From assembly GCF_003353055.1 (NCBI RefSeq), contig NZ_QKWJ01000077.1:1-35458 (forward strand): 35,458 bases of DNA. The letters run 5' to 3'. Source of the stretch: Cupriavidus lacunae. Lineage in GTDB: Bacteria > Pseudomonadota > Gammaproteobacteria > Burkholderiales > Burkholderiaceae. The notes under the pieces are model-generated. The model was not told the DNA's origin. It did no database searches and worked only from the letters and a program-made list of their open reading frames with translations. Made by a program: the position numbers and the translations under genes. Shown here one piece after another: positions 1 through 8,450 of the stretch. How positions within the stretch are numbered: the stretch's first letter is position 1; the number at the start of each line of letters is the position of its first letter.

Positions 1-622
1 CGTGCATGCCGCGAGCGCGCACCATTGGGCCGTCGGTCATCGCGGCGCTGCCGTTCACCGGTATAGCTCATCTCCGTTTCTCCGCCCACGCCGGGGCCGG
101 AAGGGCCTTGAAATGCTCCTGAGCAACCGCGCCGGTGAGCGCTGGGCGCGGCGCCTGGACCCGGCCGGCAAGGTGTCGGACTGGACCCTGTCGCGCCCGT
201 TCGCCGACATGGTCCAGGCCGCCTGCGACCCGCAGCGCGCGGTCGCCGCGCGGGCCGCCCGCGCCACCGACGGCAACGGCTCCAGCGCGCAGGTGATCGT
301 GCTGCCGCTGCCGCCCTCGCACGCCTTTGCCGCGCAGTGGCAGGAACCGGCGGCGCTGGTGATCGTGCATGAGCAGGACAGCGCGCCGCTGTTGCTGGCG
401 CCGGTGCTGCGCGACCTCTACGGGCTGACCCCGGCGGAGACCCGACTGACCGTCCAGGTGGCCACCGGCCAGGGCCTGCCCGAAGCCAGCCAGCAGCTGA
501 ATATCCGCCACGAAACCGCGCGCACCCAGCTCAAGGCCGTGTTCAACAAGACCGGCTGCAACAGCCAGGCCCAGCTGACGCATCTGCTCTCGCGCCTCGG
601 CGCGGCGCTGGACGGGGCCTGA
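1..622 (+). CDS. LuxR-type transcriptional regulator, C-terminal part; 5' end outside window, probably frameshifted
   Basis: The readable part ends in a LuxR-type helix-turn-helix (about the last 65 residues, starting YGLTPAETRL) and is clearly paralogous to the next gene over its last 170 residues (RPFA, VIVLPLPP, LRDLYGLTPAE, TRTQLKA-like blocks). It should be a DNA-binding regulator; the signal is unknown. The 5' part is damaged. The paralogue's LPF motif is found here at 48-56 in frame 3, whereas everything from about 110 onward is in frame 2. The stretch from that LPF to the conserved Asn is 80 nt here against 54 nt in the paralogue, so 26 nt are extra, which is not a multiple of three. 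Frame 3 stops at 120-122. Roughly 200 N-terminal codons would lie upstream of the window. The helix-turn-helix identification is firm; whether the gene is dead is not proven. Confidence 0.7.
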   Translation, partial: VHAASAHHWAVGHRGAAVHRYSSSPFLRPRRGRKGLEMLLSNRAGERWARRLDPAGKVSDWTLSRPFADMVQAACDPQRAVAARAARATDGNGSSAQVIVLPLPPSHAFAAQWQEPAALVIVHEQDSAPLLLAPVLRDLYGLTPAETRLTVQVATGQGLPEASQQLNIRHETARTQLKAVFNKTGCNSQAQLTHLLSRLGAALDGA

Positions 623-723
623 ACACCACACACGTGGCAGGCGGGCCGGTGCCGCCGCGGCGGCACGCCCGTCGCCACGCGAAAAAAGTGTTAAAAGTAC
701 AAGAAGTAAAAAGAAGGGAAGCC

Positions 724-1863
724 ATGAGCGACACACAGATGCACGACACCATTCGCGCGCTGTACGAGGGGATCTTCGATGGCGACGCCTGGCAGCGCAG
801 CCTGGGCGCGCTGTGCCAGGCCAGCGGCAGCAGCCATGCCCATCTGCTGGTGCTCGACACGGTCCACGAGCGCGTGCTGGTGAACCAGGAGGTCAACCCC
901 ATGCCGGAGGCGGTGGCCGTCTACCGCGAACAGTACGCGGCCATCGACCCGGCCCTGCCGTTCGCCAGGCGCATGTCGGTGGGCAGCTGGTATATCGATT
1001 CGCGCGAACTGGGCGCGCAGACGATGCGCCAGTCGCCCTTCTACGGCGAATTCCTGCGGCAGATCGAACAGTCCTCGGTGATGGCCTGCCTGATCGAGCG
1101 CCAGCCGCACTACGACGTCCTACTGTCGCTGCAGCGCCCGCGGGGCCACGACCACTATTCGCCCGAGGACGCGCGTGCGCTCGACTGGGCGATCCCGCAC
1201 GTGCGCCAGGCCATGGCCCTGCGCGAGCGCACCCTCCAGGTGTCGGCACTGGCGCATGCGTCATCGCAGCTGATGGAGCGGCTGCCGTTCGGCGTGATCG
1301 TGTTCCGCGACGACGGCAAGCCCCTGCTGGCCAACAGCATCGGTGAAACCTGGGTGCGCCGGTTGCTGCCGGCGGTGTCGATCGAAACCCGCGCCACGGA
1401 GGCCGCTGCGGCCGCGCGCGAGGAAGCCAGCTGGCAATTGTCGCGCCCGTTCGCCGAAGCGCTGCGGGCGGTGTCCAACCCGGCCAACCCGCAGCCGGCA
1501 CAGGCGCTGCGCGCGGCCGACGGCGCCGGCCGCCAGGCGCAGGTCATCCTGCTGCCGCTGCCTCCTGCCCATCACCTGGCGATGGACTGGCAGCGCCCCA
1601 GCGTGCTGGTGGTCATCCATGAGCCCGGCGCCGCGCCGATGACGCTGCCGGCCGTCTTGCGCGACCTCTACGGCCTCACGCCGGCCGAGATCCGGCTGGC
1701 CTTGCAGCTGTCATCTGGAATTGGCCTGCCCGAGGCGTGCGAGCTGATCGGGATCCGGCGCGAGACCGGGCGCACGCAGTTGAAGGCTATTTTTACCAAG
1801 ACGGCTACGGGGACGCAGGCGCAGTTGGCGCATTTGTTGACTAGGTTGGGGGTGAGGGTTTAG
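724..1863 (+). CDS. LuxR-family helix-turn-helix transcriptional regulator
   Basis: A 379-residue regulator. The C-terminal 65 residues form a LuxR/GerE-type helix-turn-helix beginning LRDLYGLTPAEIRL. The N-terminal 200 residues look like a sensory region of the type seen in stand-alone LuxR regulators of this order, and the middle (RLPFGVIVFRDDGKPLLAN) resembles a PAS-like core; no receiver-domain Asp signature is visible. The ATG at 724 is preceded by a purine-rich Shine-Dalgarno stretch (AAGGGAAG) just upstream, which favours it over the in-frame start at 634. The gene follows its paralogue by about 100 bp in the same direction, so the two arose by tandem duplication. It ends just before a long inverted repeat. 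Targets and ligand cannot be read from the sequence. Confidence 0.85.
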   Translation: MSDTQMHDTIRALYEGIFDGDAWQRSLGALCQASGSSHAHLLVLDTVHERVLVNQEVNPMPEAVAVYREQYAAIDPALPFARRMSVGSWYIDSRELGAQTMRQSPFYGEFLRQIEQSSVMACLIERQPHYDVLLSLQRPRGHDHYSPEDARALDWAIPHVRQAMALRERTLQVSALAHASSQLMERLPFGVIVFRDDGKPLLANSIGETWVRRLLPAVSIETRATEAAAAAREEASWQLSRPFAEALRAVSNPANPQPAQALRAADGAGRQAQVILLPLPPAHHLAMDWQRPSVLVVIHEPGAAPMTLPAVLRDLYGLTPAEIRLALQLSSGIGLPEACELIGIRRETGRTQLKAIFTKTATGTQAQLAHLLTRLGVRV

Positions 1864-1911
1864 GTGCCGGGCTATAGCGGGTGTGGGCTGTTTCGCCGGT
1901 GTCGCCGGCTT

Positions 1912-2243
1912 GGCTCCTTGCTCGTTGGCTTGGGTTATGTAGGTCGGGTTCGATGTTGTCGTAGGTTTAAGCGCCTGGTTCCGCCCTGCTGGGCGGGTCA
2001 CTTTTTGTCCGAGCGACAAAAAGTAACCAAAAAACGCGTCGCCTCTGGCGGCTGGCCACCAATTTGGTGGTGGCGGTGGTTCGAGCGGCGGTGCTTGCCG
2101 TTCGATGTGGTGGGTGGTTCGGGCCTGCTACGCACCCTGTCTGTGCCCACATCAACGGACTATTGGACGAACCCGACTTTAGGCGGTTGGCAGCCTGCTA
2201 ACCCGAACTAACCACCGCGTCGGTGGGACGCCTTCGGCTGCGC
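1912..2243. repeat. Left arm of a ~790-bp imperfect inverted repeat
   Basis: This arm is the reverse complement of 2380-2705 with scattered mismatches and small indels. Matched points are 1925-1934 with 2681-2690, 1991-2000 with 2616-2625, 2161-2181 with 2433-2453 (21 of 21) and 2221-2243 with 2380-2402 (23 of 23), all centred near 2307-2312. It contains two short hairpins: CCGCCC/GGGCGG at 1981-1996, and a GTCACTTTTTGTC stem at about 1997-2027 with one mismatch. There is no credible gene inside. I recall similar GGTCACTTTTTGTC-bearing intergenic repeats in Cupriavidus and Ralstonia, which makes a dispersed repeat family likely. Confidence 0.85.
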
Positions 2244-2379
2244 TTCGCGCGAGCCCTAACGTGGCAGGCGGACGACCACGTTCTGATTTGCGCTTTTGGC
2301 CCAGCATCACGACAGCCCCGTGCGAGCGCAGCGACGCACTCCGTGCCCGAGCACCCGACCTACGATACTGAGTGCGCGC

Positions 2380-2705
2380 AGCGCAGCCGAAGGCGTCCCA
2401 CCGATGACCTGCTTAGCAGGCTGCCAATAGCCTAAAGTCGGGTTCGTCCAATAGTCCGTCGACGCAGGCACCGGACAGGGAGCGTAGCTGGGTCGAACGG
2501 CCAACCACGCAAAACGGAAATCACCGCCGTTTGAACCACCGACGCCGTGGAATGGATGGCCAGCCGCCTGAGGCGACGCGTTTTTTTGGTCACTTTTTGT
2601 CGCTCGGACAAAAAGTGACCCGCCCAGCAGGGCGGAACCAGGCGCTCAAACCTACGACAACATCGAACCCGACCTACATAACCAAGCCAACCACCAGGAA
2701 GCCCA
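2380..2705. repeat. Right arm of a ~790-bp imperfect inverted repeat
   Basis: Reverse-complement partner of 1912-2243, separated from it by a spacer of about 136 bp (2244-2379) that is not obviously repeated. The internal hairpin is perfect here: 14-bp stem 2588-2601 with 2607-2620 and loop GCTCG. On the minus strand that hairpin is followed by A residues and on the plus strand by GC-rich sequence, so it is not a standard intrinsic terminator in either direction. The arm ends about 30 bp from the stop codon of the Bug-type gene, so the whole palindrome fills the gap between two convergent genes. Confidence 0.85.
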
Positions 2706-2736
2706 TCCAAACACGATAACGCACGGCTACCCCCCT

Positions 2737-3756
2737 TCAATCCACCGAAGCCCCCACCGCCCTAACCACCCCCGCCCACTTCTGCCGATCCCCCTTCACC
2801 GTAGCCTTGAACTGCTCCACGGTCTCGACCCGCGGCGTGTTGCCCGCATCGATCAGCTTCTGCCGGATCGCCGGCGTTTCCAGCGCCACCTTCACCGCAT
2901 CATTGATCTTGCGCGCGATCTTCGGGTCCAGCCCCTTCGGCCCGAAGAAGCCGAACCAGATGGTGCTGTTGAAGCCGGGCAGGCCGCTCTCGCCAATGGT
3001 CGGCACATCGGGAATCACCTGCACGCGCTGCTTTGTGGTCACGCCCAGCAGGCGCACCTTGCCGGCGCGGTACTGCGGCAGCACGCTCTGCACCTGGTTG
3101 AAGATGCAGCAGACCTCGCCCTTCACCACCGCCTGCAGCGCGTCGGGGCCGCCCTTGTAGGGCACGTGGACCATGTCCAGGCCGGCACGCGCGTTGAACT
3201 CGGCAAACGCCAGGTGCGTGCCGGTGCCATTGCCGGTGGACGCGTAGTTGTACTTGCCGGGGTTGGCCTTGACCTTCTCGATGAATTCCCTGACCGACTT
3301 CACATCGAGCACCGCCGGGTTGACGGTCAGCACATTGGAGACCTCGACCAGCGGCGCGATCGGGGTGAAATCGGCTTCGGCATCGAAGGGCAGGTTCTTG
3401 TACAGCGCCGGGTTGATGCCGTGCGTGGCCGCGGTGCCCAGCAGCAACGTGTAGCCGTCCGGCCTGGCATGCGCCACCACCTCGGAGGCAACGTTGCCGC
3501 CGGCGCCCGGCCGGTAGTCGTAGACGATGGTGGTCTTCAGCGACTTCTGCAGCGATTCCTGCAGCGTGCGGCCGACGATGTCAACGCCCGAGCCCGCGGT
3601 GAAGCCCATCAGGATCGCCACCGGCTGCGTCGGCCACTCGCCTTGCGCGCGGACCGGCGTGCTGACCGTGCTGACGGCAGCGGCGGCGCACAGGACGGCC
3701 AGGGCGGTAGCGGAACGGAAGGACCAGCGCGGCAGCAGGCGGGACGAAGTAGGCAT
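2737..3756 (-). CDS. Bug/TctC-type periplasmic tricarboxylate-family binding protein
   Basis: A 339-residue secreted solute-binding protein of the Bug (TctC) family, the extracytoplasmic receptors of tripartite tricarboxylate transporters. A signal peptide is visible: Arg-containing start, hydrophobic core at about residues 16-31, and an AxA-type site near VRA-Q at about 37. Family hallmarks are the GFTAGSGVDIVGR loop after the first strand, RPGAGGNVASEVVA, and GTGTHLAFAEF in the middle. Bug proteins typically bind small carboxylates such as citrate, succinate, glutamate or nicotinate; the ligand here is unknown. No TctA or TctB membrane gene is adjacent, so it is an orphan receptor, as is common in Cupriavidus and Bordetella. 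The ATG at 3756 is preferred to the upstream GTG at 3765; neither has a strong ribosome-binding site. Confidence 0.9.
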   Translation of the reverse strand: MPTSSRLLPRWSFRSATALAVLCAAAAVSTVSTPVRAQGEWPTQPVAILMGFTAGSGVDIVGRTLQESLQKSLKTTIVYDYRPGAGGNVASEVVAHARPDGYTLLLGTAATHGINPALYKNLPFDAEADFTPIAPLVEVSNVLTVNPAVLDVKSVREFIEKVKANPGKYNYASTGNGTGTHLAFAEFNARAGLDMVHVPYKGGPDALQAVVKGEVCCIFNQVQSVLPQYRAGKVRLLGVTTKQRVQVIPDVPTIGESGLPGFNSTIWFGFFGPKGLDPKIARKINDAVKVALETPAIRQKLIDAGNTPRVETVEQFKATVKGDRQKWAGVVRAVGASVD

Positions 3757-3947
3757 GGGGGGCACCGTCGGTAAGTATCAGCAAGGTAAGACCCGGCGCG
3801 GCGGCTCAGCACAGTGGCCGGGATCACAGTGCCCGGGATCTGAGCCCCGGGCCAGCGCCACACGATAGCAAGGTTCCTGCCAAAACCAAACGACCGACTT
3901 CGCTTGAAGGTATTCCATCGGGGCATATGTGTCGCCCCGCCAACGTA

Positions 3948-6947
3948 TCAGCGCCGCAGCAACCCCACCAGCTCGTCCACGTCCGGCAGCGGCGCGCCGG
4001 TGCCCGCCGCGCTGTCGTCGTCGGCCTCGAGCAGGTCGTCGGCCAGCGCGCGCTTGTCGCGGTGCAGGTCGACGATGCGCTCTTCGATGGTGCCCGCATT
4101 GATCAGCCGGTACACCGTGACGGGGCGCTGCTGGCCGATGCGGTGGGCGCGGCCCATGGCCTGGTCTTCGGCGGCGGGGTTCCACCAGGGGTCGGCGATG
4201 ATCACGTAGTCGGCCGCGGTCAGGTTCAGGCCGAAGCCGCCGGCCTTCAGGCTGATCAGGAAGACATCGCCCTCGCCAGCCTGGAAGGCGGCCACGCGGC
4301 GCGTGCGCTCGGCCGCGGGGGTGGCGCCGTCCAGGTATTGCAGCGCCAGCCCGGCGCGCTCCAGCCCCTGGCGCAGCAACTGCAGGAAATCGACAAACTG
4401 GCTGAACACCAGGGTCTTGTGACCACTGGCGGCAAGCCCGCTGGCCAGGTCGACAAAGGCGCGCACCTTGGCGCCCTCGGTCAGTTGGCCGCTCAGTTCC
4501 GGGGTCACCAGGCGCGGATCGCACGCGGCGCGGCGCAGCCGCATCAGTTGCGCCAGCAAGTGGATGCGCGCCTGTGCCTGCTGCTGGGCCTGCGCCAGGG
4601 CCCGCGCCTGTGCCCCTGCCGGCGCGCCCTGGGTAGCCTTGCGTGCCGCCTCCGCGCGCGCCAGCGCGGCTTCGGCCTCGGTCTGGGCCTGGCGGCGCAG
4701 GGCCTCGTAGTGCGCGGCTTCGACCGGCTCGGGCTCGACGCGGATCACCAGCTCCGTGCGCGGCGGCAGCTCGTCCAGCACCTGCGGCTTGGTCCGGCGC
4801 AGCACGAAGGGCGCGATCATGCGGCGCAGGCGCAGGCGCGCCTCGCGCATGCCGGCGCGCTCGATCGGGTTGGCAAAATGCTCGTTGAAGCGGGCCAGCG
4901 AGCCCAGCAGCCCCGGATTGCAGAACCGCATCACCGACCACAGCTCGGCCAGCCGGTTCTCCACCGGCGTGCCGGTCAGCGCCATGCGAAAGCCCGACGG
5001 CAGCGCGAACATCGCCTGCGCCCGCCGCGTGACCGCGTTCTTGAAGGCCTGGGCCTCGTCAGCCACCACGGTATGCCATTCGCGCCCGCAGAACGCCTTG
5101 CTGGCCTGCTGCAGCAACGTGTACGAGACGATGACCAGATCGTGCGGGCCGGCCTGCGCCAGCAGCGTGTCACGCTCGCCCTCGGCATAGACATGGACCG
5201 TGAGCGTGGGCGCAAAGCGCCGCGCCTCGGAGGCCCAGTTGCCACATACCGAGGTCGGCGCGATCACCAGCGCGGCGCCGCCGCCGGCGCGTGCCACCAG
5301 CACCGCCAGCGCCTGCAGGGTCTTGCCCAGGCCCATATCGTCGGCCAGGCAGGCGCCCAGGCCCGAGGCCGCCAACGTCATGGCCCAGCGGTAGCCGGCC
5401 TCCTGGTAGGGGCGCAGTTCAGCCGCCAGCGTGGCAGGCAGCGCGATGTCCGCCTCGCGCGCGGCGCGCAGCCGGGCGATGCGCTGGCGGAAATGCGCAT
5501 CGGGATCGATGCCGGCGCCGGCCAGCACGTCGTCCAGCCACGGCGTGGCCATCTGCGGCACGCGGATACCGTCGGGCACACGCTCGCCGACGCCGGCCAG
5601 GTCGCGCAGCCGGCCGCGCAAGGCGCGCGTCAGCGCCACGTAGACGCCCTGCCCCATCGGCACGAAGCGCCCGGCATGGCTGCCGGTCCAGTCGATCAGC
5701 TTGCCCAGCTCCAGCACCAGCCCTTCGGCCACGCGCAGCTCGCCGGCCAGCCGGTACCACGCGCCGCGGCTCTCGATCTGCACGCCCAGCTGCGGCAGGT
5801 CGGCCGACAGCACCCGCATCTCCTTGCCGCGCGGCCATTCGACGGCTAGCACTGCGGACAGGCCAGGCAGCGCCTCGACCACGTCCAGGGCGTCCTCCGG
5901 ATCGTCCAGCGTCCAGGTGTACTCGCCGCCCGGCGGCGACAGCGCCACCAGCTGCGGCAGCGCGGCGAAGACTTCGGCCACGCTGGCGAGTTCTGCGTCC
6001 AGGTCGCGCTGCGTGGCCAGGGTCTCGCCGCGCACCGTCGCCATCAGCCGCTCGCGTCCGGCGCCGGGCGCGAGCCGCGGCCCGAGCGGGCCCAGCGGCG
6101 TCACCACCAGCCGCAACGAGATCCCGCGCCCCACGGGCGCCACTTCGGCACGCAGGCGCGCCTCGGCCTGGATCGCGCGCGTGCCGCCCGCGGCGTCGGC
6201 CTGGATCTGGAACTGACCGGCCAGCGCGCGCAGGGTCTGGTCGAGCCGGGCGTGGCCGTCCTCCGGGATCGCCAGGCCGTTGCCGATCAGCCGGGCGGCC
6301 TCGAACTGCGCCGGGGTGTAGCGGATCACCCGCAGCCGATGCGGGCCATCTCGCACCACCGTGACCTGGCGCAGCGCCTCGGCCTCCTGGCGCGCGGCGG
6401 CGGGCAGCAAGGCCTCCATCGCCGGCGCCTCGCGCACCGGCGGGAACATGCGCAGCACGTAGCGGCCGGCGCTGTGCACCGCTTCCAGCGCCGGCGCGTC
6501 CTCCACCACCTCGAGCGGCTGCGTGGGCGCGTGGGCCAGCACCACGCCCGGGTGCCCCACCAGCGCCATCACCGCCATGGCGCGGTCAAGCACGTAGCGC
6601 CGGTTGTGCGACTGGTCGCGGCGGATGGCCCGGGCCATGCGGGCGTCCCAGGGCTCCAGCCGGTCATCCTCGGCCACCCGCGCCAGCGCCACCGGCCGGG
6701 GCTTGCCCCAGCCGCGCGCGCCGCGGACCTGCTCCAGCGGCTCGATCGTGCCGGGCACGCCGTCGGCATCCAGCGTCAGCGCCCACAGCAGGCGCCGCGC
6801 TTCTGCGCCGGCGGCAGGCTCGGTGCCGGCGAGCGCGCGCAGCGCATCCAGCGCCTGCTGCCAGCCGGCCTGCGGCGCGGGCGCGCCACTGGCGTCGGGC
6901 GCCGGTTCAGGCTGGTTATCAGGGTCGGAATGTGTTGTCAGAGGCAC
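3948..6947 (-). CDS. SNF2-family DEAD/DEAH-box helicase (RapA/HepA-like)
   Basis: A 999-residue SWI2/SNF2 ATPase. The C-terminal half carries the two RecA-like lobes: motif I DMGLGKT at about 533-539, DEAQ (motif II) near 627, LTGTPVENRLAELW (motif III), then helicase C with LVFSQFVDFL, LISLKAGGFGLNL and the motif VI block GRAHRIGQQRPV near 935-943. The first 500 residues are the variable region found in large bacterial SNF2 proteins. Such proteins translocate on double-stranded DNA and remodel protein-DNA complexes, with RapA acting on RNA polymerase; the precise role here is unknown. A stop codon lies a few codons upstream in frame, so GTG at 6947 is the first available start. It lies 190 bp upstream of the Bug gene on the same strand and diverges from ilvE. 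No methylase or nuclease partner that would suggest a defence system is nearby. Confidence 0.93.
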   Translation of the reverse strand: MPLTTHSDPDNQPEPAPDASGAPAPQAGWQQALDALRALAGTEPAAGAEARRLLWALTLDADGVPGTIEPLEQVRGARGWGKPRPVALARVAEDDRLEPWDARMARAIRRDQSHNRRYVLDRAMAVMALVGHPGVVLAHAPTQPLEVVEDAPALEAVHSAGRYVLRMFPPVREAPAMEALLPAAARQEAEALRQVTVVRDGPHRLRVIRYTPAQFEAARLIGNGLAIPEDGHARLDQTLRALAGQFQIQADAAGGTRAIQAEARLRAEVAPVGRGISLRLVVTPLGPLGPRLAPGAGRERLMATVRGETLATQRDLDAELASVAEVFAALPQLVALSPPGGEYTWTLDDPEDALDVVEALPGLSAVLAVEWPRGKEMRVLSADLPQLGVQIESRGAWYRLAGELRVAEGLVLELGKLIDWTGSHAGRFVPMGQGVYVALTRALRGRLRDLAGVGERVPDGIRVPQMATPWLDDVLAGAGIDPDAHFRQRIARLRAAREADIALPATLAAELRPYQEAGYRWAMTLAASGLGACLADDMGLGKTLQALAVLVARAGGGAALVIAPTSVCGNWASEARRFAPTLTVHVYAEGERDTLLAQAGPHDLVIVSYTLLQQASKAFCGREWHTVVADEAQAFKNAVTRRAQAMFALPSGFRMALTGTPVENRLAELWSVMRFCNPGLLGSLARFNEHFANPIERAGMREARLRLRRMIAPFVLRRTKPQVLDELPPRTELVIRVEPEPVEAAHYEALRRQAQTEAEAALARAEAARKATQGAPAGAQARALAQAQQQAQARIHLLAQLMRLRRAACDPRLVTPELSGQLTEGAKVRAFVDLASGLAASGHKTLVFSQFVDFLQLLRQGLERAGLALQYLDGATPAAERTRRVAAFQAGEGDVFLISLKAGGFGLNLTAADYVIIADPWWNPAAEDQAMGRAHRIGQQRPVTVYRLINAGTIEERIVDLHRDKRALADDLLEADDDSAAGTGAPLPDVDELVGLLRR

Positions 6948-7064
6948 GGCGAATGTCGCGATGATCGTGGGCTAACAGGCAGCCGAAGCTGCGGCACAGT
7001 GCACGGGATGGGGCAGGAACGCCCGGAAAAGAGGATTCTAGACCGCCGCGGCCCCCGCGCCGCG

Positions 7065-7093
7065 TTGTGACCCATGCCCCCGGGGCTTACAAT
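7065..7093 (+). promoter_or_regulatory. Candidate sigma-70 promoter of ilvE operon
   Basis: The -35 candidate TTGTGA (7065-7070) and -10 candidate TACAAT (7088-7093) are separated by exactly 17 bp. Transcription would begin near 7100, giving a leader of about 32 nt with a Shine-Dalgarno AGGGAGA at 7119-7125 before the ilvE ATG at 7132. Confidence 0.55.
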
Positions 7094-7131
7094 ATTGCTT
7101 TTGCAATTTCCACGGCACAGGGAGAACAGAC

Positions 7132-8052
7132 ATGTCGATGGCGGATCGCGACGGCAAGATTTGGATGGACGGCAAGCTGATCGAATGGCGCGACGCCAAG
7201 ATCCACGTGCTGACGCATACGCTGCACTACGGCATGGGCGTGTTCGAGGGCGTGCGCGCGTACAAGACCCCCGAAGGCACCGCCATCTTCCGCCTGAAGG
7301 AGCACACCCGGCGCCTGTTCAACTCGGCCAAGATCTTCCAGATGGTCATGCCCTTCGACGAGGCCACGCTCGAAGCCGCCCAGCGCGAAGTGGTGCGCGC
7401 CAACAAGCTGGAATCCTGCTACATCCGCCCGCTGGTGTGGATCGGCTCGGAAAAGCTGGGCGTGTCGGCCAAGGGCAACACCATCCATGTCGCCATCGCG
7501 GCCTGGCCGTGGGGCGCCTACCTCGGCGAGGAAGGCATGGAGCGCGGCATCCGCGTGAAGACGTCTTCCTTCACCCGCCACCACGTCAACGTGTCGCTGG
7601 TGCGCGCCAAGGCCAGCGGCTACTACATCAACTCGATCCTGGCCAACCAGGAAGCCACCGGCATGGGCTACGACGAAGCCCTGCTGCTGGACACCGAAGG
7701 CTATGTCAGCGAAGGCTCGGGCGAGAACGTCTTCATCGTGCGCAACGGCGTGATCTACACCCCGGACCTGGCCTCGTGCCTGGACGGCATCACCCGCGAC
7801 GCCACCCTGACCATCGCGCGCGACCTGGGCATAGAGGTGCGTGAGAAGCGCATCACCCGCGACGAGATGTACTGCGCCGACGAGGCCTTCTTCACCGGCA
7901 CCGCCGCCGAAGTCACCCCGATCCGCGAACTGGACGACCGCGTCATTGGCGAAGGCCGCCGCGGCCCGGTGACCAAGCGCATCCAGGACACGTTCTTCGC
8001 CGCCGTGGGCGGCACCGACGAAAAGTACAAGAAGTGGCTGACGCTGATCTGA
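7132..8052 (+). CDS. ilvE: Branched-chain amino acid aminotransferase
   Basis: A 306-residue class IV (fold type IV) PLP-dependent aminotransferase. It transfers the amino group between glutamate and the 2-oxo acids of leucine, isoleucine and valine, the last step of their synthesis, in the cytoplasm. Visible family features are HTLHYGMGVFEGVRAY near the N-terminus, RPLVWIG, the PLP-binding Lys160 in RAKASGYYINS, the SEGSGENVF cofactor-phosphate loop and FFTGTAAEVTPI near the C-terminus. Length and lysine position match E. coli IlvE closely. The ATG at 7132 has a good ribosome-binding site. It heads a run of six same-strand genes ending at 11705. D-amino acid aminotransferases share the fold, but the motif set and length fit IlvE. 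Confidence 0.96.
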   Translation: MSMADRDGKIWMDGKLIEWRDAKIHVLTHTLHYGMGVFEGVRAYKTPEGTAIFRLKEHTRRLFNSAKIFQMVMPFDEATLEAAQREVVRANKLESCYIRPLVWIGSEKLGVSAKGNTIHVAIAAWPWGAYLGEEGMERGIRVKTSSFTRHHVNVSLVRAKASGYYINSILANQEATGMGYDEALLLDTEGYVSEGSGENVFIVRNGVIYTPDLASCLDGITRDATLTIARDLGIEVREKRITRDEMYCADEAFFTGTAAEVTPIRELDDRVIGEGRRGPVTKRIQDTFFAAVGGTDEKYKKWLTLI

Positions 8053-8137
8053 AGCCTGAGCACAGGCCTGGCCGCCAGCCCCTTTTGTCCGCGCCCGCTG
8101 TTTTCATCGAACAATAAGCATCAATCCCTGCAACACC

Positions 8138-8332
8138 ATGACGCAAACCGCCACCATAATCGAAATCAGCGCTGACGATATTCCGCTGCATTGCCCGACC
8201 GCCAACACCCCGGCATGGAACTACCATCCGCGCGTGTTTCTCGACGTGGCAGACACCGGCGAGGCCAGGTGCCCCTACTGCGGTACCGTCTACAAGCTCA
8301 AGCCGGGCACCGTGCTGAAGGGCCACCACTGA
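8138..8332 (+). CDS. Small zinc-finger domain protein (zf-CHCC family)
   Basis: A 64-residue protein with the zf-CHCC pattern also found in the mitochondrial complex I accessory subunit NDUFS6: a first Cys in LHCPTANT, a His in WNYHPRVFLDV and a CPYCGTVYKL pair near residue 45. A single bound zinc is the expected structure. The bacterial members have no settled function. It sits 85 bp behind ilvE and ahead of waaF in the same direction, an arrangement I recall as common in Burkholderiales. The ATG at 8138 has no strong Shine-Dalgarno sequence, but the protein begins in register with family members. Confidence 0.85.
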   Translation: MTQTATIIEISADDIPLHCPTANTPAWNYHPRVFLDVADTGEARCPYCGTVYKLKPGTVLKGHH

Positions 8333-8361
8333 CCCGAGCCTCCTGCAATCGCACGATCCTG

Positions 8362-8395
8362 ACGCTCCGGGCCGCCCTCAGGCGCCCCGGAGCGT
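8362..8395 (+). terminator. GC-rich hairpin between the zinc-finger gene and waaF
   Basis: ACGCTCCGGG (8362-8371) can pair with CCCGGAGCGT (8386-8395), with a further CGCC/GGCG stem inside the loop. No T-run follows on the plus strand, so this may be a pause or Rho-associated site or an mRNA-stabilising structure rather than a full intrinsic terminator. Confidence 0.4.
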
Positions 8396-8450
8396 TGGCG
8401 TTCCCGGCGTCCGCGCCGGTGCGCCCGTGCCGGCTCCTTGCGCCCCGCCC

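Noticed and set aside
2588..2620. Perfect 14-bp hairpin as an intrinsic terminator
   Set aside because: It is followed by A residues on one strand and GC on the other, not by a T-run, so it is treated only as part of the repeat.
1864..2736. Short open frames on both strands between the LuxR gene and the Bug gene
   Set aside because: They lie inside the long inverted repeat, mirror each other in the two arms and lack ribosome-binding sites or family similarity.
3927..5849. Plus-strand open frame of 640 codons
   Set aside because: It lies opposite the SNF2 helicase, which has full motif support; the His/Arg/Gln-rich translation is typical of an antisense shadow in high-GC DNA.
3948..6947. SNF2 helicase as part of a phage-defence system
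   Set aside because: There is no neighbouring methylase, nuclease, protease or phospholipase; its neighbours are housekeeping and transport genes.
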